Shown piece by piece: positions 40,433 to 48,953 of a stretch of 64,000 nt of DNA. Source of the stretch: DAOTXL01 sp034435455. Lineage in GTDB: Bacteria > Chloroflexota > Anaerolineae > JAAYZQ01. The stretch is from assembly GCA_034435455.1 (NCBI GenBank), contig DAOTXL010000123.1, forward strand, positions 66,945 to 130,944. Direction: 5' to 3'. Within the stretch, counting starts at the first letter, position 1. Each line of letters starts with the position of its first letter. The position numbers and the translations under genes are program-made. Below the pieces are notes generated by a model, which ran no database searches, had not been told where the DNA came from, and saw nothing but the letters and a program-made list of their open reading frames with translations.

Positions 40433-42073
40433 TCAGCGCCGGGCGGATAGACGCCCCAGCAGCGGGATGCGCTGGTACCAGCGCCGCCGCCGCCGTTTGC
40501 GGCCTTTGTTGTCTTCGGAATAGTAGTAGTAGTAATAGTAGTAATAGTACCCGCCGGCACTCCGCGGCGAGAGGCGGTTCAGGGCCACGCCCAGCAGGTT
40601 AGCCCCCACCTGCCGCAGGCTTTCCACCGCCTGGCGGGCCATGTTCCGCCGCGTCCGCCCGGCATCGGCCACCAGCAGCACGCCGTCGGCCTGGGCAGCC
40701 AGCACTGCCGCGTCGGTGACCGGGATGGCCGGCGGTGTATCGAACAGGATCACATCGGCCCTGTCTTTCAAGTGTTCGATGAGCTGGCGCATCTTTTGCG
40801 AGCCGAGCAACTCCGATGGGTTGGGCGGCAGGGGGCCGCTGGTCAGCACGCGCAGGTTTTCAATGCCGGTCTCCTGCAGGTGCCCATCCAACGATGGTTC
40901 ATCCTGGAGCAGGACGCTGGTCAACCCCTCCTTGTTCTGGAGTTGAAAGATCTTGTGCAGCATCGGCCGGCGCAGGTCCGAATCCACCAGCACCACCGAT
41001 TTCCCGGCCTGAGCCATCACCACCCCCAGATTGGCCAGGGTGGTGCTCTTGCCCTCCACCGGATTGGGGCTGGTGACCACCAACGATTTCAGGGGGCGGT
41101 CCAGGGAGGAAAAGTGCAAATTGGTGCGCATGACCCGATAGGCTTCAGCGATGGGGGACTTGGGATGGCGGACGGTGATCAGTTTGTCGGCCGGGTTGTC
41201 GCCGGCGATGCGGCTGATGGCCCCCACCGTGGTCAGCCCCATCGTCCGGGTCGCATCGTCGGGCGATTTGACCGTGTCATCCAGATATTCCAGGAGAAAG
41301 GCCGCACCTGTGGCCAGGACCAACCCCACCGCAGCGGCCAGCAGCACCTGTTTTTTCCATTGCGGGCCGACAGGCACCGTGGGCAGGCTGGCTTCTTCGA
41401 TAACCGTGAGGGTGTTGATCCCCTGCTCGCCCAACAGCAACTGGTATTGGGCATAGGTGGCCTGCCAGGTGTTGATCTGGTTTTGCAGGATGGCGATCTG
41501 GTTCTGGATCTCCTGGATCTGCCGGGCGCTGAAAGCCTGGGCCAGGTCTGCCTCCAGTTTCTGGATCTCCTCCTGGGCAGCCTTGATTTTGGGCGGCAGG
41601 CTATTGGCCTGCTCCTGGATGAACTCGCGGTTGCTGTCTTGCGGCCTGGCCTTTTCGACACTGCTGATCAGTTGCCGGGCCAGCTCATCGGCGATCAACT
41701 GGGCCCGCCTGGGGTCGGTGTCGATCACCTTGATCTCCATGAGCTGGGTGTTGGGCACCAGGCTGACTGCGATCTGCCCTTGCAGGCTGCGCCATTCCTC
41801 TTCAAAGCCCAGCGCCCGGGCCGTCGCTTTCAGGATCGGCTCGCGTTTGATCAGCTCGGAGTAGGTTTGGGCCAACTGCTGGCCGGCATAAAAGTCGGTG
41901 TAGTTGGGGTTGGCCTTTTCGATGGTCTGGCCGATCATGAGTGTGGTGGAGCTCTGATAGATGGGGGGCTGATCTTTGGCCGCCAGCCAGGTGGAAACCC
42001 CGGCAACGGCCGTGCCGAGCAGGATCAGCCATAACCACTTCCAGACAACCGCTGCATACTGCCGTAGCTCCAT
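40433..42073 (-). CDS. Wzz/Wzc-type chain-length regulator and tyrosine autokinase (BY-kinase)
   Basis: 546 residues. Wzz domain with an N-terminal membrane helix (about 12-30), a coiled-coil periplasmic part (about 130-220), a second helix (about 250-270), then the cytosolic kinase with SPNPVEGKSTT (Walker A), VVLVDSDLRRP (Walker A') and VILFDTPP (Walker B). The C-terminus has ten consecutive Tyr followed by a very basic tail (GRKRRRRRW), the autophosphorylation cluster. It heads the polysaccharide region and controls polymer length and export. Confidence 0.9.
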   Translation of the reverse strand: MELRQYAAVVWKWLWLILLGTAVAGVSTWLAAKDQPPIYQSSTTLMIGQTIEKANPNYTDFYAGQQLAQTYSELIKREPILKATARALGFEEEWRSLQGQIAVSLVPNTQLMEIKVIDTDPRRAQLIADELARQLISSVEKARPQDSNREFIQEQANSLPPKIKAAQEEIQKLEADLAQAFSARQIQEIQNQIAILQNQINTWQATYAQYQLLLGEQGINTLTVIEEASLPTVPVGPQWKKQVLLAAAVGLVLATGAAFLLEYLDDTVKSPDDATRTMGLTTVGAISRIAGDNPADKLITVRHPKSPIAEAYRVMRTNLHFSSLDRPLKSLVVTSPNPVEGKSTTLANLGVVMAQAGKSVVLVDSDLRRPMLHKIFQLQNKEGLTSVLLQDEPSLDGHLQETGIENLRVLTSGPLPPNPSELLGSQKMRQLIEHLKDRADVILFDTPPAIPVTDAAVLAAQADGVLLVADAGRTRRNMARQAVESLRQVGANLLGVALNRLSPRSAGGYYYYYYYYYYSEDNKGRKRRRRRWYQRIPLLGRLSARR

Positions 42074-42091
42074 GTTTCATTACCCTATTCT

Positions 42092-42120
42092 ATTGTAACA
42101 CATTGTGGGCGATTGTACAA
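42092..42120 (-). promoter_or_regulatory. Promoter of the BY-kinase gene
   Basis: Minus strand TTGTAC (42120-42115), 17 bases, TACAAT (42097-42092), 20 bases before the ATG. Confidence 0.55.
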
Positions 42121-42148
42121 CCCGGTGCCCCCGGGCAAACGCACCCTG

Positions 42149-44206
42149 CTATTTGACCCAGACCGGGTCCCAGTCGTTGGCGGGGCTGTCGAGCAAAAGG
42201 CGCCGCCCGCTGCCATCGGCGTTGATGATCCACAGTTGCCGGCGGCCTGTATCCTGGTTCGACCAGAAGACGATCTGCCGGCCGTCGGGCGACCAGGAGG
42301 GGTGCTTGTCCCACTCCCACTGGTTAAAGGTCAGCCGCTTCTGGCCCTTGCCATCGGTGCCGATGACATAGAGGTCGTCGTTGCCGCTTTCGATGGATAC
42401 AAAGGCCAGTTGATCGCCACGGGGTGACCAGACCGGATCGTAGCTGGTGCGGCTGTTAAAGGTGACCTGCCACGAGCCGCCATAGTAGGCGGAATAGATA
42501 TAGACCTGCGGCACCCCCTGGCCGTCGTTGCGGACGTAGGCCCACGCCTGGCCATCGGGCGAGGCGTTTTCCTGTTGGAGCGCCTGATCGTAGGGCCAGC
42601 GGGCGGTGAGCACCCCCACGCGCCCCGTATCGGGATCGAGCACATAGACCCCCGGCTGCCCACCCCGGTCGGAGAGGAAGAGGATTTTGCCCCGCAGGAT
42701 GGCGGGCATGGGGGGCGTGGTGGGGGTGGGGGTCGGGGTAGGGGTCGGGGTGCCGGTCAGTTCGTCCAGCCAGATCAGCACCGGCGTGGCTGTGGGCCGG
42801 GGGGTAGAGGTGGCTGTGGCCAGGTTGTGCGGCGTAGGGGTGGGCGTGCCGGTGAGGATGACGTGGGCCGTGGCCAGCGCCCGCAGATAGACGGCCGTGG
42901 CATACCCGGCCGGGGTAGGGGTGTTGGTGACGACGACATAGTCGGGCGTGGCCGTGGCTACGAACGGAGGCAGGGGTGTGGCCGTGCCGGTGGTGGTGGC
43001 CCACACCGTCTGGCGGAGGGCGATTGCGGCCGCCGTCACGGCGTTGGCCGGCGTCGGGGTGCTGGTGACCACGAACCACACCGGCGTGTCGGTGGGGGTA
43101 GGGGTGAGGGAGGGGGTCGGGGTATGGGTCGGTGGCACCGGACCGGTGGGGATGGGGGTCCTGGGCGGCGGCCCGACATTCAGCAGCAGCCGGGGCGGGC
43201 GGCCCTGGGTGGCCGGCCCGGAGCCGGTATCCCAGGCAAAGACGCTGTTTTCGCCGGCCAGCGGCCCATCCAGCCGAAAGGAAACGGTATAATGTTCGTC
43301 GAGCAGGCGCTGCTCCAGGTCACGAAGCTGCTCGGTTGACAGCACAAAGAGGTTGGTCTGGCCCACGGCCAGGTCTCCCACACCCAGTGCCGGTGACAGG
43401 CTCCACTGCACCGGGGCATTGTGCACCCGCTGGAAGGTCAGGCGACTCCACTCGGCGTCGGCCTCGCGGGGCAGAACGCGGACCTCCCACACCCCTTCGC
43501 CGCCCAGACGGCGGGCATCCAGGCCGGTCAGCTCCAGGACAGCGGCGTGGATGGTGGCCCCGCGGGGCACGGCCGACAGGTTGAACTGGAAGATGCCGTG
43601 GTAGATGATCCGGTCGAACACGCCGGTATAGAGGTATGAATCGCCCAGATGGTTGCCCCGCTCCTCGTCGCTGGCCACCCAACCGGCTGCGCCAGCCTGG
43701 GGCGACAGATTGTAGATGGCTCCGCCGGGATAAGGGGTCGGCGTGGCGGTGGGTTCCAGGAAGCGGAAGGTCGGCGTCGGCGGGGCCACGGGAGTGGTCA
43801 GGGTGGCCGTGGCCGTGGAGGTGGGATGGGTACCGGCCCGGACGGTGGGGGTGGCCGTTGGCGCTGGGGTCAGCAGCGCCGAGCCATAGTAGTACACGAC
43901 GGCGAGGCTGACCAGAATGGCGGCCACCCACAACACCGACCGCAACACCGGGAAGCGCGCCGGCGGCGGCCCGACCTCATCCTCGACCGCAGCGGTGGGA
44001 CGCGGTTCGGGCGGCGGCGAGGCTGGCGGCTGGCGGTAAAAGCGGCAGGCCCGATGCTCCTCCGTCAGGCAGAATTGCGCCTGGTGGTCCAGGGCGACTT
44101 CCGTCGGGCGCTCCCGGGCATAGCACAGGTGGGCCTCGTTCGGTTCGGCGTAGCGGATCTGGCGGTCCTGGTCGCTGCCCAACCAGGGGCACAAGGTAGC
44201 AGCCAT
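42149..44206 (-). CDS. Membrane protein with Cys-rich N-terminus, DNRLRE-like domain and TolB-like propeller
   Basis: 685 residues from ATG 44206. The cytosolic N-terminus has a Cys cluster (LCPWLG, HLCYA, FCLTEEHRACRFY) often seen at the front of Chloroflexota surface proteins. A membrane helix (about 90-110) and a Thr/Pro linker lead to a beta domain (about 165-340) resembling DNRLRE. A long low-complexity TPTP region (about 345-500) follows, then WD40/TolB-type beta-propeller blades with SPDGQAWAY, SPRGDQLAF and SPDGRQIVF. It probably senses or scaffolds outside the membrane. Eleven bases after the coiled-coil gene. Confidence 0.75.
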   Translation of the reverse strand: MAATLCPWLGSDQDRQIRYAEPNEAHLCYARERPTEVALDHQAQFCLTEEHRACRFYRQPPASPPPEPRPTAAVEDEVGPPPARFPVLRSVLWVAAILVSLAVVYYYGSALLTPAPTATPTVRAGTHPTSTATATLTTPVAPPTPTFRFLEPTATPTPYPGGAIYNLSPQAGAAGWVASDEERGNHLGDSYLYTGVFDRIIYHGIFQFNLSAVPRGATIHAAVLELTGLDARRLGGEGVWEVRVLPREADAEWSRLTFQRVHNAPVQWSLSPALGVGDLAVGQTNLFVLSTEQLRDLEQRLLDEHYTVSFRLDGPLAGENSVFAWDTGSGPATQGRPPRLLLNVGPPPRTPIPTGPVPPTHTPTPSLTPTPTDTPVWFVVTSTPTPANAVTAAAIALRQTVWATTTGTATPLPPFVATATPDYVVVTNTPTPAGYATAVYLRALATAHVILTGTPTPTPHNLATATSTPRPTATPVLIWLDELTGTPTPTPTPTPTTPPMPAILRGKILFLSDRGGQPGVYVLDPDTGRVGVLTARWPYDQALQQENASPDGQAWAYVRNDGQGVPQVYIYSAYYGGSWQVTFNSRTSYDPVWSPRGDQLAFVSIESGNDDLYVIGTDGKGQKRLTFNQWEWDKHPSWSPDGRQIVFWSNQDTGRRQLWIINADGSGRRLLLDSPANDWDPVWVK

Positions 44207-44217
44207 GGCAGAGAGGG

Positions 44218-45243
44218 CTATGCCATCCGACCGTAGGAGAAGACGAGGCGAATGCCCAATTCCTGCAGTCGCTCCTGCACTTCCGGGCGGGCCCGATAGC
44301 AGAAGCACACCGGGAACAGCTCGCCGGCCAGGTGGTGTCGCGCGCGCTCCACCTGCCGGGCGAAGCGCTCTACCTGTTTCAGGGTCAAATTGTGTTTGGC
44401 CTCGCCGACAATCCAGATGGTCCGTTCAGGTTGAGCCGGGTCGCTGGCCTGGCCAAAGAGGTTCACCTCTTCCGGCCGCCCATCCCATGTCTGCCACGTC
44501 CGTTGCAGCGGGCCGACCCGCCAGCCGAACTCGCGTTGCAGCACATCGTGGAGGACGATGTAGGCGATGTCTTCGATGTCACCGCCGACGGTTTCGCTCA
44601 GGCCCCCTACCTGTCTGGCAAGCCGATCAACAGCCCGTTGTGTCCGGCTCTGGGCTTCGGCCAGGCGTTCGACGGCCGCCTCCAGGCGGTCCACCCGTTC
44701 CTCGGTCCGGCGTTGGGCCTCGGCCAGACGCTCGACGGCCGCTTCCAGGCGGTCCATCCGTTCCTCGGCGCGCTGCTGGGCCTCGGCCAGACGTTCGATG
44801 GCGGCCTCCAGGCGGTCCACCCGTTCCTCGGTCCGGCGTTGGGCCTCGGCCAGGCGCTCGACGGCGGCTTCCAGGCGCTCAACGGCCGCCTCCAGGCGGT
44901 CCACCCGTTCCTCGGTCCGGCGTTGGGCCTCGACCAGGCGCTCGACGGCGGCCTCCAGGCGGTCCACCCGTTCCTCGGTCCGGCGTTGGGCCTCGGCCAG
45001 GCGCTCGACGGCCGCCTCCAGGCGGTCCATCCGTTCCTCGGTGCGTTGCTGGGCCTCGGCCAGGCGCTCGATGGCGGCCTCCAGGCGGTCCACATCCCTT
45101 TTCGTGGCAACTCCGGCCATATGCGCCTGGGTGACGGTGCGGCTCATCACCCGGGCCAGTGTCTCCGCCGTCGGCAGGTCAAAGACCAGGCTCAGTTCCT
45201 CCACCAGCGAGGTCGGGTCAACGAGTAAGAATTCCTGGATCAT
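44218..45243 (-). CDS. Coiled-coil repeat protein with C-terminal PD-(D/E)XK-like domain
   Basis: 341 residues. Residues 52-205 are seven copies of a 21-residue coiled-coil unit (DRLEAAVERLAEAQRRTEERV), one with an extra heptad. The C-terminal domain (about 215-341) has EEVNLFGQ and IWIVGEAKHN, fitting the D/E...ExK metal site of DUF3782-type nuclease-like proteins, which are frequent in filamentous cyanobacteria and Chloroflexota. Function is unknown. Its own promoter lies at 45268-45296. Confidence 0.75.
   Translation of the reverse strand: MIQEFLLVDPTSLVEELSLVFDLPTAETLARVMSRTVTQAHMAGVATKRDVDRLEAAIERLAEAQQRTEERMDRLEAAVERLAEAQRRTEERVDRLEAAVERLVEAQRRTEERVDRLEAAVERLEAAVERLAEAQRRTEERVDRLEAAIERLAEAQQRAEERMDRLEAAVERLAEAQRRTEERVDRLEAAVERLAEAQSRTQRAVDRLARQVGGLSETVGGDIEDIAYIVLHDVLQREFGWRVGPLQRTWQTWDGRPEEVNLFGQASDPAQPERTIWIVGEAKHNLTLKQVERFARQVERARHHLAGELFPVCFCYRARPEVQERLQELGIRLVFSYGRMA
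44629..45090. repeat. 63-base intragenic tandem repeat
   Basis: Seven near-identical 63-base units (one of 84 bases) encode the coiled-coil repeats of the 44218-45243 gene. High nucleotide identity suggests recent expansion and copy-number instability. Confidence 0.85.
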
Positions 45244-45267
45244 TTTTCTCTTCAGTCCCTAAATATC

Positions 45268-45296
45268 ATTATAGCACAGACCGTCCTGTCTGGCAA
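45268..45296 (-). promoter_or_regulatory. Sigma70-type promoter of the coiled-coil/propeller genes
   Basis: Minus strand TTGCCA (45296-45291), 17 bases, TATAAT (45273-45268), 24 bases before the ATG. Confidence 0.65.
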
Positions 45297-45316
45297 TCCG
45301 GTCAGCGACCGATGAG

Positions 45317-45976
45317 TCATTCCCCGCTCGGCGGCAGGAGGCCCTGCTCCAGGGCCTCCTGGGCCAGGCGCAGGCCCAATTCGATGGCCTGGGACCGCTC
45401 TGAGAGGGGGACCTCCTGCAGGCTGATGGCCTGGCGCAGTTGGGAGGAGATCAGGTGCTCCAGCATCAGGTGCAGGTCCTCTACCTGCTCCATGCAGTGG
45501 TTGGGCACCAGGATGCAGACATCCACCAACTCTTTCAGTCGCCCTCCATCGAACCCGGTCAGGCCGATGGTGATGGCGCCCACCTGGTGGGCAAACAGGA
45601 TGGCGTTCAGGATGTTGGGAGAATTGCCGCTGCCGGAGATGCCGATCACCACGTCGCCGGGTTGTACCAGGCTGGCCAGTTGCTCGACAAACACCCGGTC
45701 GTAGCCAAAGTCGTTGGCCAGGGCAGAAAAGAGGGGCATGTTATCGGTCAGGGCGATGACCCGAAAGCGGGGGCGGCCCGGCATGAGTGTACCCTTGCCC
45801 AGGTCGCAGGCAAAGTGCGAGGCGGTGGCTGCGCTCCCGCCGTTGCCCATGATGAACACCTGGCGGTTGTTCAGACGGGCCTGGTGGAGGATGGCGATGG
45901 TGGTCTGAATGGCCGACCAGGGCAGTTGGTCCAGCGTCTGTTTGATCTCCTGGATGTAGCGATAGATGCCGTCCAT
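45317..45976 (-). CDS. gmhA: Phosphoheptose isomerase-like SIS protein
   Basis: 219 residues with a SIS domain: FIMGNGGSAATASHFACDL and ISGSGNSPNILNAI are GmhA signatures. It should convert sedoheptulose 7-phosphate to heptose 7-phosphate for surface polysaccharide. It is 79 bases downstream of the heptose kinase gene, forming a two-gene heptose module. Confidence 0.88.
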   Translation of the reverse strand: MDGIYRYIQEIKQTLDQLPWSAIQTTIAILHQARLNNRQVFIMGNGGSAATASHFACDLGKGTLMPGRPRFRVIALTDNMPLFSALANDFGYDRVFVEQLASLVQPGDVVIGISGSGNSPNILNAILFAHQVGAITIGLTGFDGGRLKELVDVCILVPNHCMEQVEDLHLMLEHLISSQLRQAISLQEVPLSERSQAIELGLRLAQEALEQGLLPPSGE

Positions 45977-46055
45977 CTGTCTTCTCCCTCCTCGTAGTTG
46001 TTTAGAGCCAGCCTGAGAACCACCAAGGCGCAGGAGGGTGGTTCATTGGGCCCTG

Positions 46056-47033
46056 TTATCGGCGATAGTGAAAGATGACGCGGGTGCCCTCTGGGTCCAG
46101 GTGAAAGGGCAGCTCCTGCAACGGCCGCAGCGCATCGCGCACGCGGTCCTGCTTTTCGCGGGGGCAATAGAGCAGCAGGAAGCCGCCGCCGCCAGCGCCA
46201 GTGATCTTGCCGCCCAGGGCGCCGGCCTTGCGGGCGGTGGCATAGAGTTCATCAATGGTGCCGTTGGAGATCTTGCTGGCCATCTGTTTCTTCAACTCCC
46301 AACCCTGGTGCAGCAGGCGGCCAAACAGGTCGAAATCGCCCTTTTCCAGCAGGGCGCGGCCCTGACCGGCCATCTCTTTCAGGCTGCGCAGCACTTCCAG
46401 CCGGTCGGCAATGTGGGCCTTTTGTTCGGTCAGCACCTCCTCACTGTGTCGGGTTTTGTTGGTGTAAAAGAGCATCAACTGCTGGTTGAACCGCCGTTGC
46501 TCGCTGTCGGACAGGTTGATCCGTTCGACAATCACCGACTCGTCGGCCAGGAAGCGGATGAAGCGCAGGCCACCGTAAGCCGCGATATACTGATCCTGCT
46601 TGCCGATGGGCCGGCCCAGGCGCTCGATCTCGATCTGGCACGCCTGGCGGGCCAGCGTCTCCAGGTCCCTTGGCTCCCCCAGAAAGGTGTACAGGGCGTT
46701 GAGCAACCCGACCGTCACCGTGCTGGAGGAGCCCAGGCCGGAACCGGCGGAAGGGATGTCGCCCATGGTACTGATTTCGATCTGTTGTTCCACGCCGGTC
46801 AGGCGCAGCGCCTCGCGCACCAGATCATGTTGGATCTGGTCCACGCGCTCCACCAGTTCGGTGCGGGTGTAGCCCACCCGGATTTTGGTGTCGAAGCGGC
46901 GCTTGACGATCACAAAGATGCCTTTGTCAATGGCGCTGCTCAGCACACAGCCCTCTTCCCGGGTGTAAAAGTCCCGAAAGTCGGTGCCACCGCCGAAAAA
47001 ACTGATGCGCAGGGGGGTTTGCACAATGATCAT
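46056..47033 (-). CDS. hddA: GHMP kinase, D-glycero-D-manno-heptose 7-phosphate kinase-like
   Basis: 325 residues. N-terminal PLRISFFGGGTDF, ATP loop IPSAGSGLGSSST and late GAGGGGFLLLY are the three GHMP motifs, with the length and GKQDQYIAAYGG segment of HddA-type kinases. It acts after GmhA. Fucokinase-like sugar kinases share these motifs, so heptose specificity rests on the adjacent gmhA. Confidence 0.85.
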   Translation of the reverse strand: MIIVQTPLRISFFGGGTDFRDFYTREEGCVLSSAIDKGIFVIVKRRFDTKIRVGYTRTELVERVDQIQHDLVREALRLTGVEQQIEISTMGDIPSAGSGLGSSSTVTVGLLNALYTFLGEPRDLETLARQACQIEIERLGRPIGKQDQYIAAYGGLRFIRFLADESVIVERINLSDSEQRRFNQQLMLFYTNKTRHSEEVLTEQKAHIADRLEVLRSLKEMAGQGRALLEKGDFDLFGRLLHQGWELKKQMASKISNGTIDELYATARKAGALGGKITGAGGGGFLLLYCPREKQDRVRDALRPLQELPFHLDPEGTRVIFHYRR

Positions 47034-47058
47034 GGTCCATCCATCTCCTTGACGGGGG

Positions 47059-48519
47059 TCAATAGGCTCCTTTTCCCCGCAATACGACCGGAATGGTCCG
47101 CAGCAAAAGATGCAGATCGAGCCAGATGGTCCAGTTGCGAATGTAATACATGTCCAGACGCACCCGCTCTTCGTACGGGACGTCGGCCCGGCCGCTGACC
47201 TGCCACAGGCCGGTGATCCCCGGCCTGACGGTCAACAGGTTCAGCCCCCATTTTCCATACTCGGCCTTTTCAGCCGGGGAGATCATGCGTGGTCCAACCA
47301 GACTCATCTCGCCGCGCAACACATTGAAGAGCTGTGGCAATTCATCCAGGCTGTATTTCCGCAGAAAACGACCAACGCGGGTGACGCGGGGATCGTCCTT
47401 GAGTTTATGGTTCTTTTCCAATTGGGCCTTCAACGCCGGATGCCTGGCCAGGATCTCGTCGCCGTTGACAAACATGGTGCGGAATTTGAAGGCATCGAAC
47501 TCGCGGCCACCTACCCCTACCACCCGCCGCCGATAGAGGACCGGCCCCGGCGAATCCACCTTGATGATCAGAGCAATGAGCGCCAGGAAAGGGGAGAGGA
47601 AGAGCAAACCCGGCAGTGTCAGGCCCCAGTCCAGAGCGCGCTTGAGCAGGGCGTCCAGGCCGGTGATGCGGACTTTGTTGAGGCTGACCAATGGAACGTA
47701 GCCTATCTCTTTGACCTGCAGGCCGGTGGTCATGATCTCGAACAGGCCGGACGAAAGGCGCAGTTGCACCTGGGGATGGGTGCCGACGCTGCGGAAGAGG
47801 GCCAGGAGTTGCTCCCGACTGAGAGCCGTCGAGGCTACAATGACCTCTTCGACCTCCTCCCGATCCACCAACCGCTCCAGTTCATCCAGGCCGCCCAGGA
47901 TGCGGTAGGGGTTCAGGACACGGCTGCCGATCGGTTTTTCCTCATCAATGAACCCCTGGAGGTAGAGCCCCGAGGTGGACCATCTCTGGAGTTGTTCGGC
48001 CAGAGCGCAGCCCTCTTCGTTGGCCCCGACGATGACGGCCGGCGAAAGGAGGTGGCCCCGCCGGCGCAGGGCATAGACCAGGCGGCGCAGGCCAAAGCGG
48101 GTGCCGCCTACCAGGAACAGGGCAAAGAAGCAGAATAGAGCCAGCCAGCCCCGCGAGATAGTCAGCTCGTCGCGTTGGAAAAAGCCAAGCAACACCAAAG
48201 CCATCGTTCCCAGCAGAACGCCGTTAAAGACCTGACCATATTCGTACAATCCCCCAAAGAGGTAATGGGGGTTGTAGAGCTGGAGCAGGGCAAAGATGCA
48301 CAGCCAGATCGGGATGGCTCCGGCGACCAGCCAGCGATAGGTAGAGGGGGTCAGGGGGCCCTGATAGAGCAGGACCTGGAAGCGCAACAGGAAGGCCAGG
48401 GCAAAGGCCAGGCCCAGCGCCAGGGCGTCGCCAGACAGCAGCAGGATGACCAGCAGCCGGTGGCGTGCCCTGCGGGACAGGGGAAACAGTCTGTGACACG
48501 GGGGATCGGCTTTCTTCAT
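47059..48519 (-). CDS. Polyprenyl-phosphate sugar-1-phosphate transferase (WbaP/WcaJ type)
   Basis: 486 residues if started at ATG 48519; the open frame extends further upstream without a better start. Five membrane helices, a Rossmann-like middle domain (PAVIVGANEEGCALAEQL), then the catalytic bacterial sugar transferase domain with DSPGPVLYRRRVVG, FDAFKFRTM and SLDELPQLFNVLRGEMSLVGPR. It primes polysaccharide synthesis on undecaprenyl phosphate. The 250 bases upstream (48520-48768) hold no gene I can support. Confidence 0.9.
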   Translation of the reverse strand: MKKADPPCHRLFPLSRRARHRLLVILLLSGDALALGLAFALAFLLRFQVLLYQGPLTPSTYRWLVAGAIPIWLCIFALLQLYNPHYLFGGLYEYGQVFNGVLLGTMALVLLGFFQRDELTISRGWLALFCFFALFLVGGTRFGLRRLVYALRRRGHLLSPAVIVGANEEGCALAEQLQRWSTSGLYLQGFIDEEKPIGSRVLNPYRILGGLDELERLVDREEVEEVIVASTALSREQLLALFRSVGTHPQVQLRLSSGLFEIMTTGLQVKEIGYVPLVSLNKVRITGLDALLKRALDWGLTLPGLLFLSPFLALIALIIKVDSPGPVLYRRRVVGVGGREFDAFKFRTMFVNGDEILARHPALKAQLEKNHKLKDDPRVTRVGRFLRKYSLDELPQLFNVLRGEMSLVGPRMISPAEKAEYGKWGLNLLTVRPGITGLWQVSGRADVPYEERVRLDMYYIRNWTIWLDLHLLLRTIPVVLRGKGAY

Positions 48520-48768
48520 CGCTCTTTTCCGGGGCTCGACAGTTTTCCGCCGGTCGGGATGCGGCTCCATACAGCGCCGGCCCGCCGCGCCGGGGTCCCG
48601 GCATGGAGCCACATCACCCGACAATCGCACAAGGTTCGGGGCCAATCGCCACCGGCAGGCACCCGCCGTTTACCGGAACTTTTTCAGGCGGGCCATATCG
48701 TGTGGCCATGACCGGCCCTAACCTCTATTCCCTGTGGTGTTCAGAGTCCAGGTGTATGGGGCGTGGTT

Positions 48769-48948
48769 TTATCTTGCGCCGACCAGTTGGCGCAGTCCCA
48801 GCGCCGCCAGCCAGAGGACGCGCAGGGGATGCGCCGCCGTGTAGAGCGCCACCAGCGTCGGGCGTTCCACAGAGTAGCAGGCCGCGATCCATTCCCGGCC
48901 CGGGAAGAACATTGCCAGCAGTCTCGGTGCCAAAGGCGGTTTCTGCAT
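48769..48948 (-). CDS. Small hypothetical protein
   Basis: 59 residues from ATG 48948, five bases after the nucleotidyltransferase stop codon. Basic with two hydrophobic stretches (LVALYTAAHPLRVLWLAALGL). No family recognised. The close spacing suggests translation coupled to its neighbour. Confidence 0.4.
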   Translation of the reverse strand: MQKPPLAPRLLAMFFPGREWIAACYSVERPTLVALYTAAHPLRVLWLAALGLRQLVGAR

Positions 48949-48953
48949 AAAGG

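Noticed and set aside
48520..48768. Further gene between the priming transferase and the small hypothetical protein
   Set aside because: Open frames here are extensions or shadows without ribosome-binding sites or recognisable motifs.
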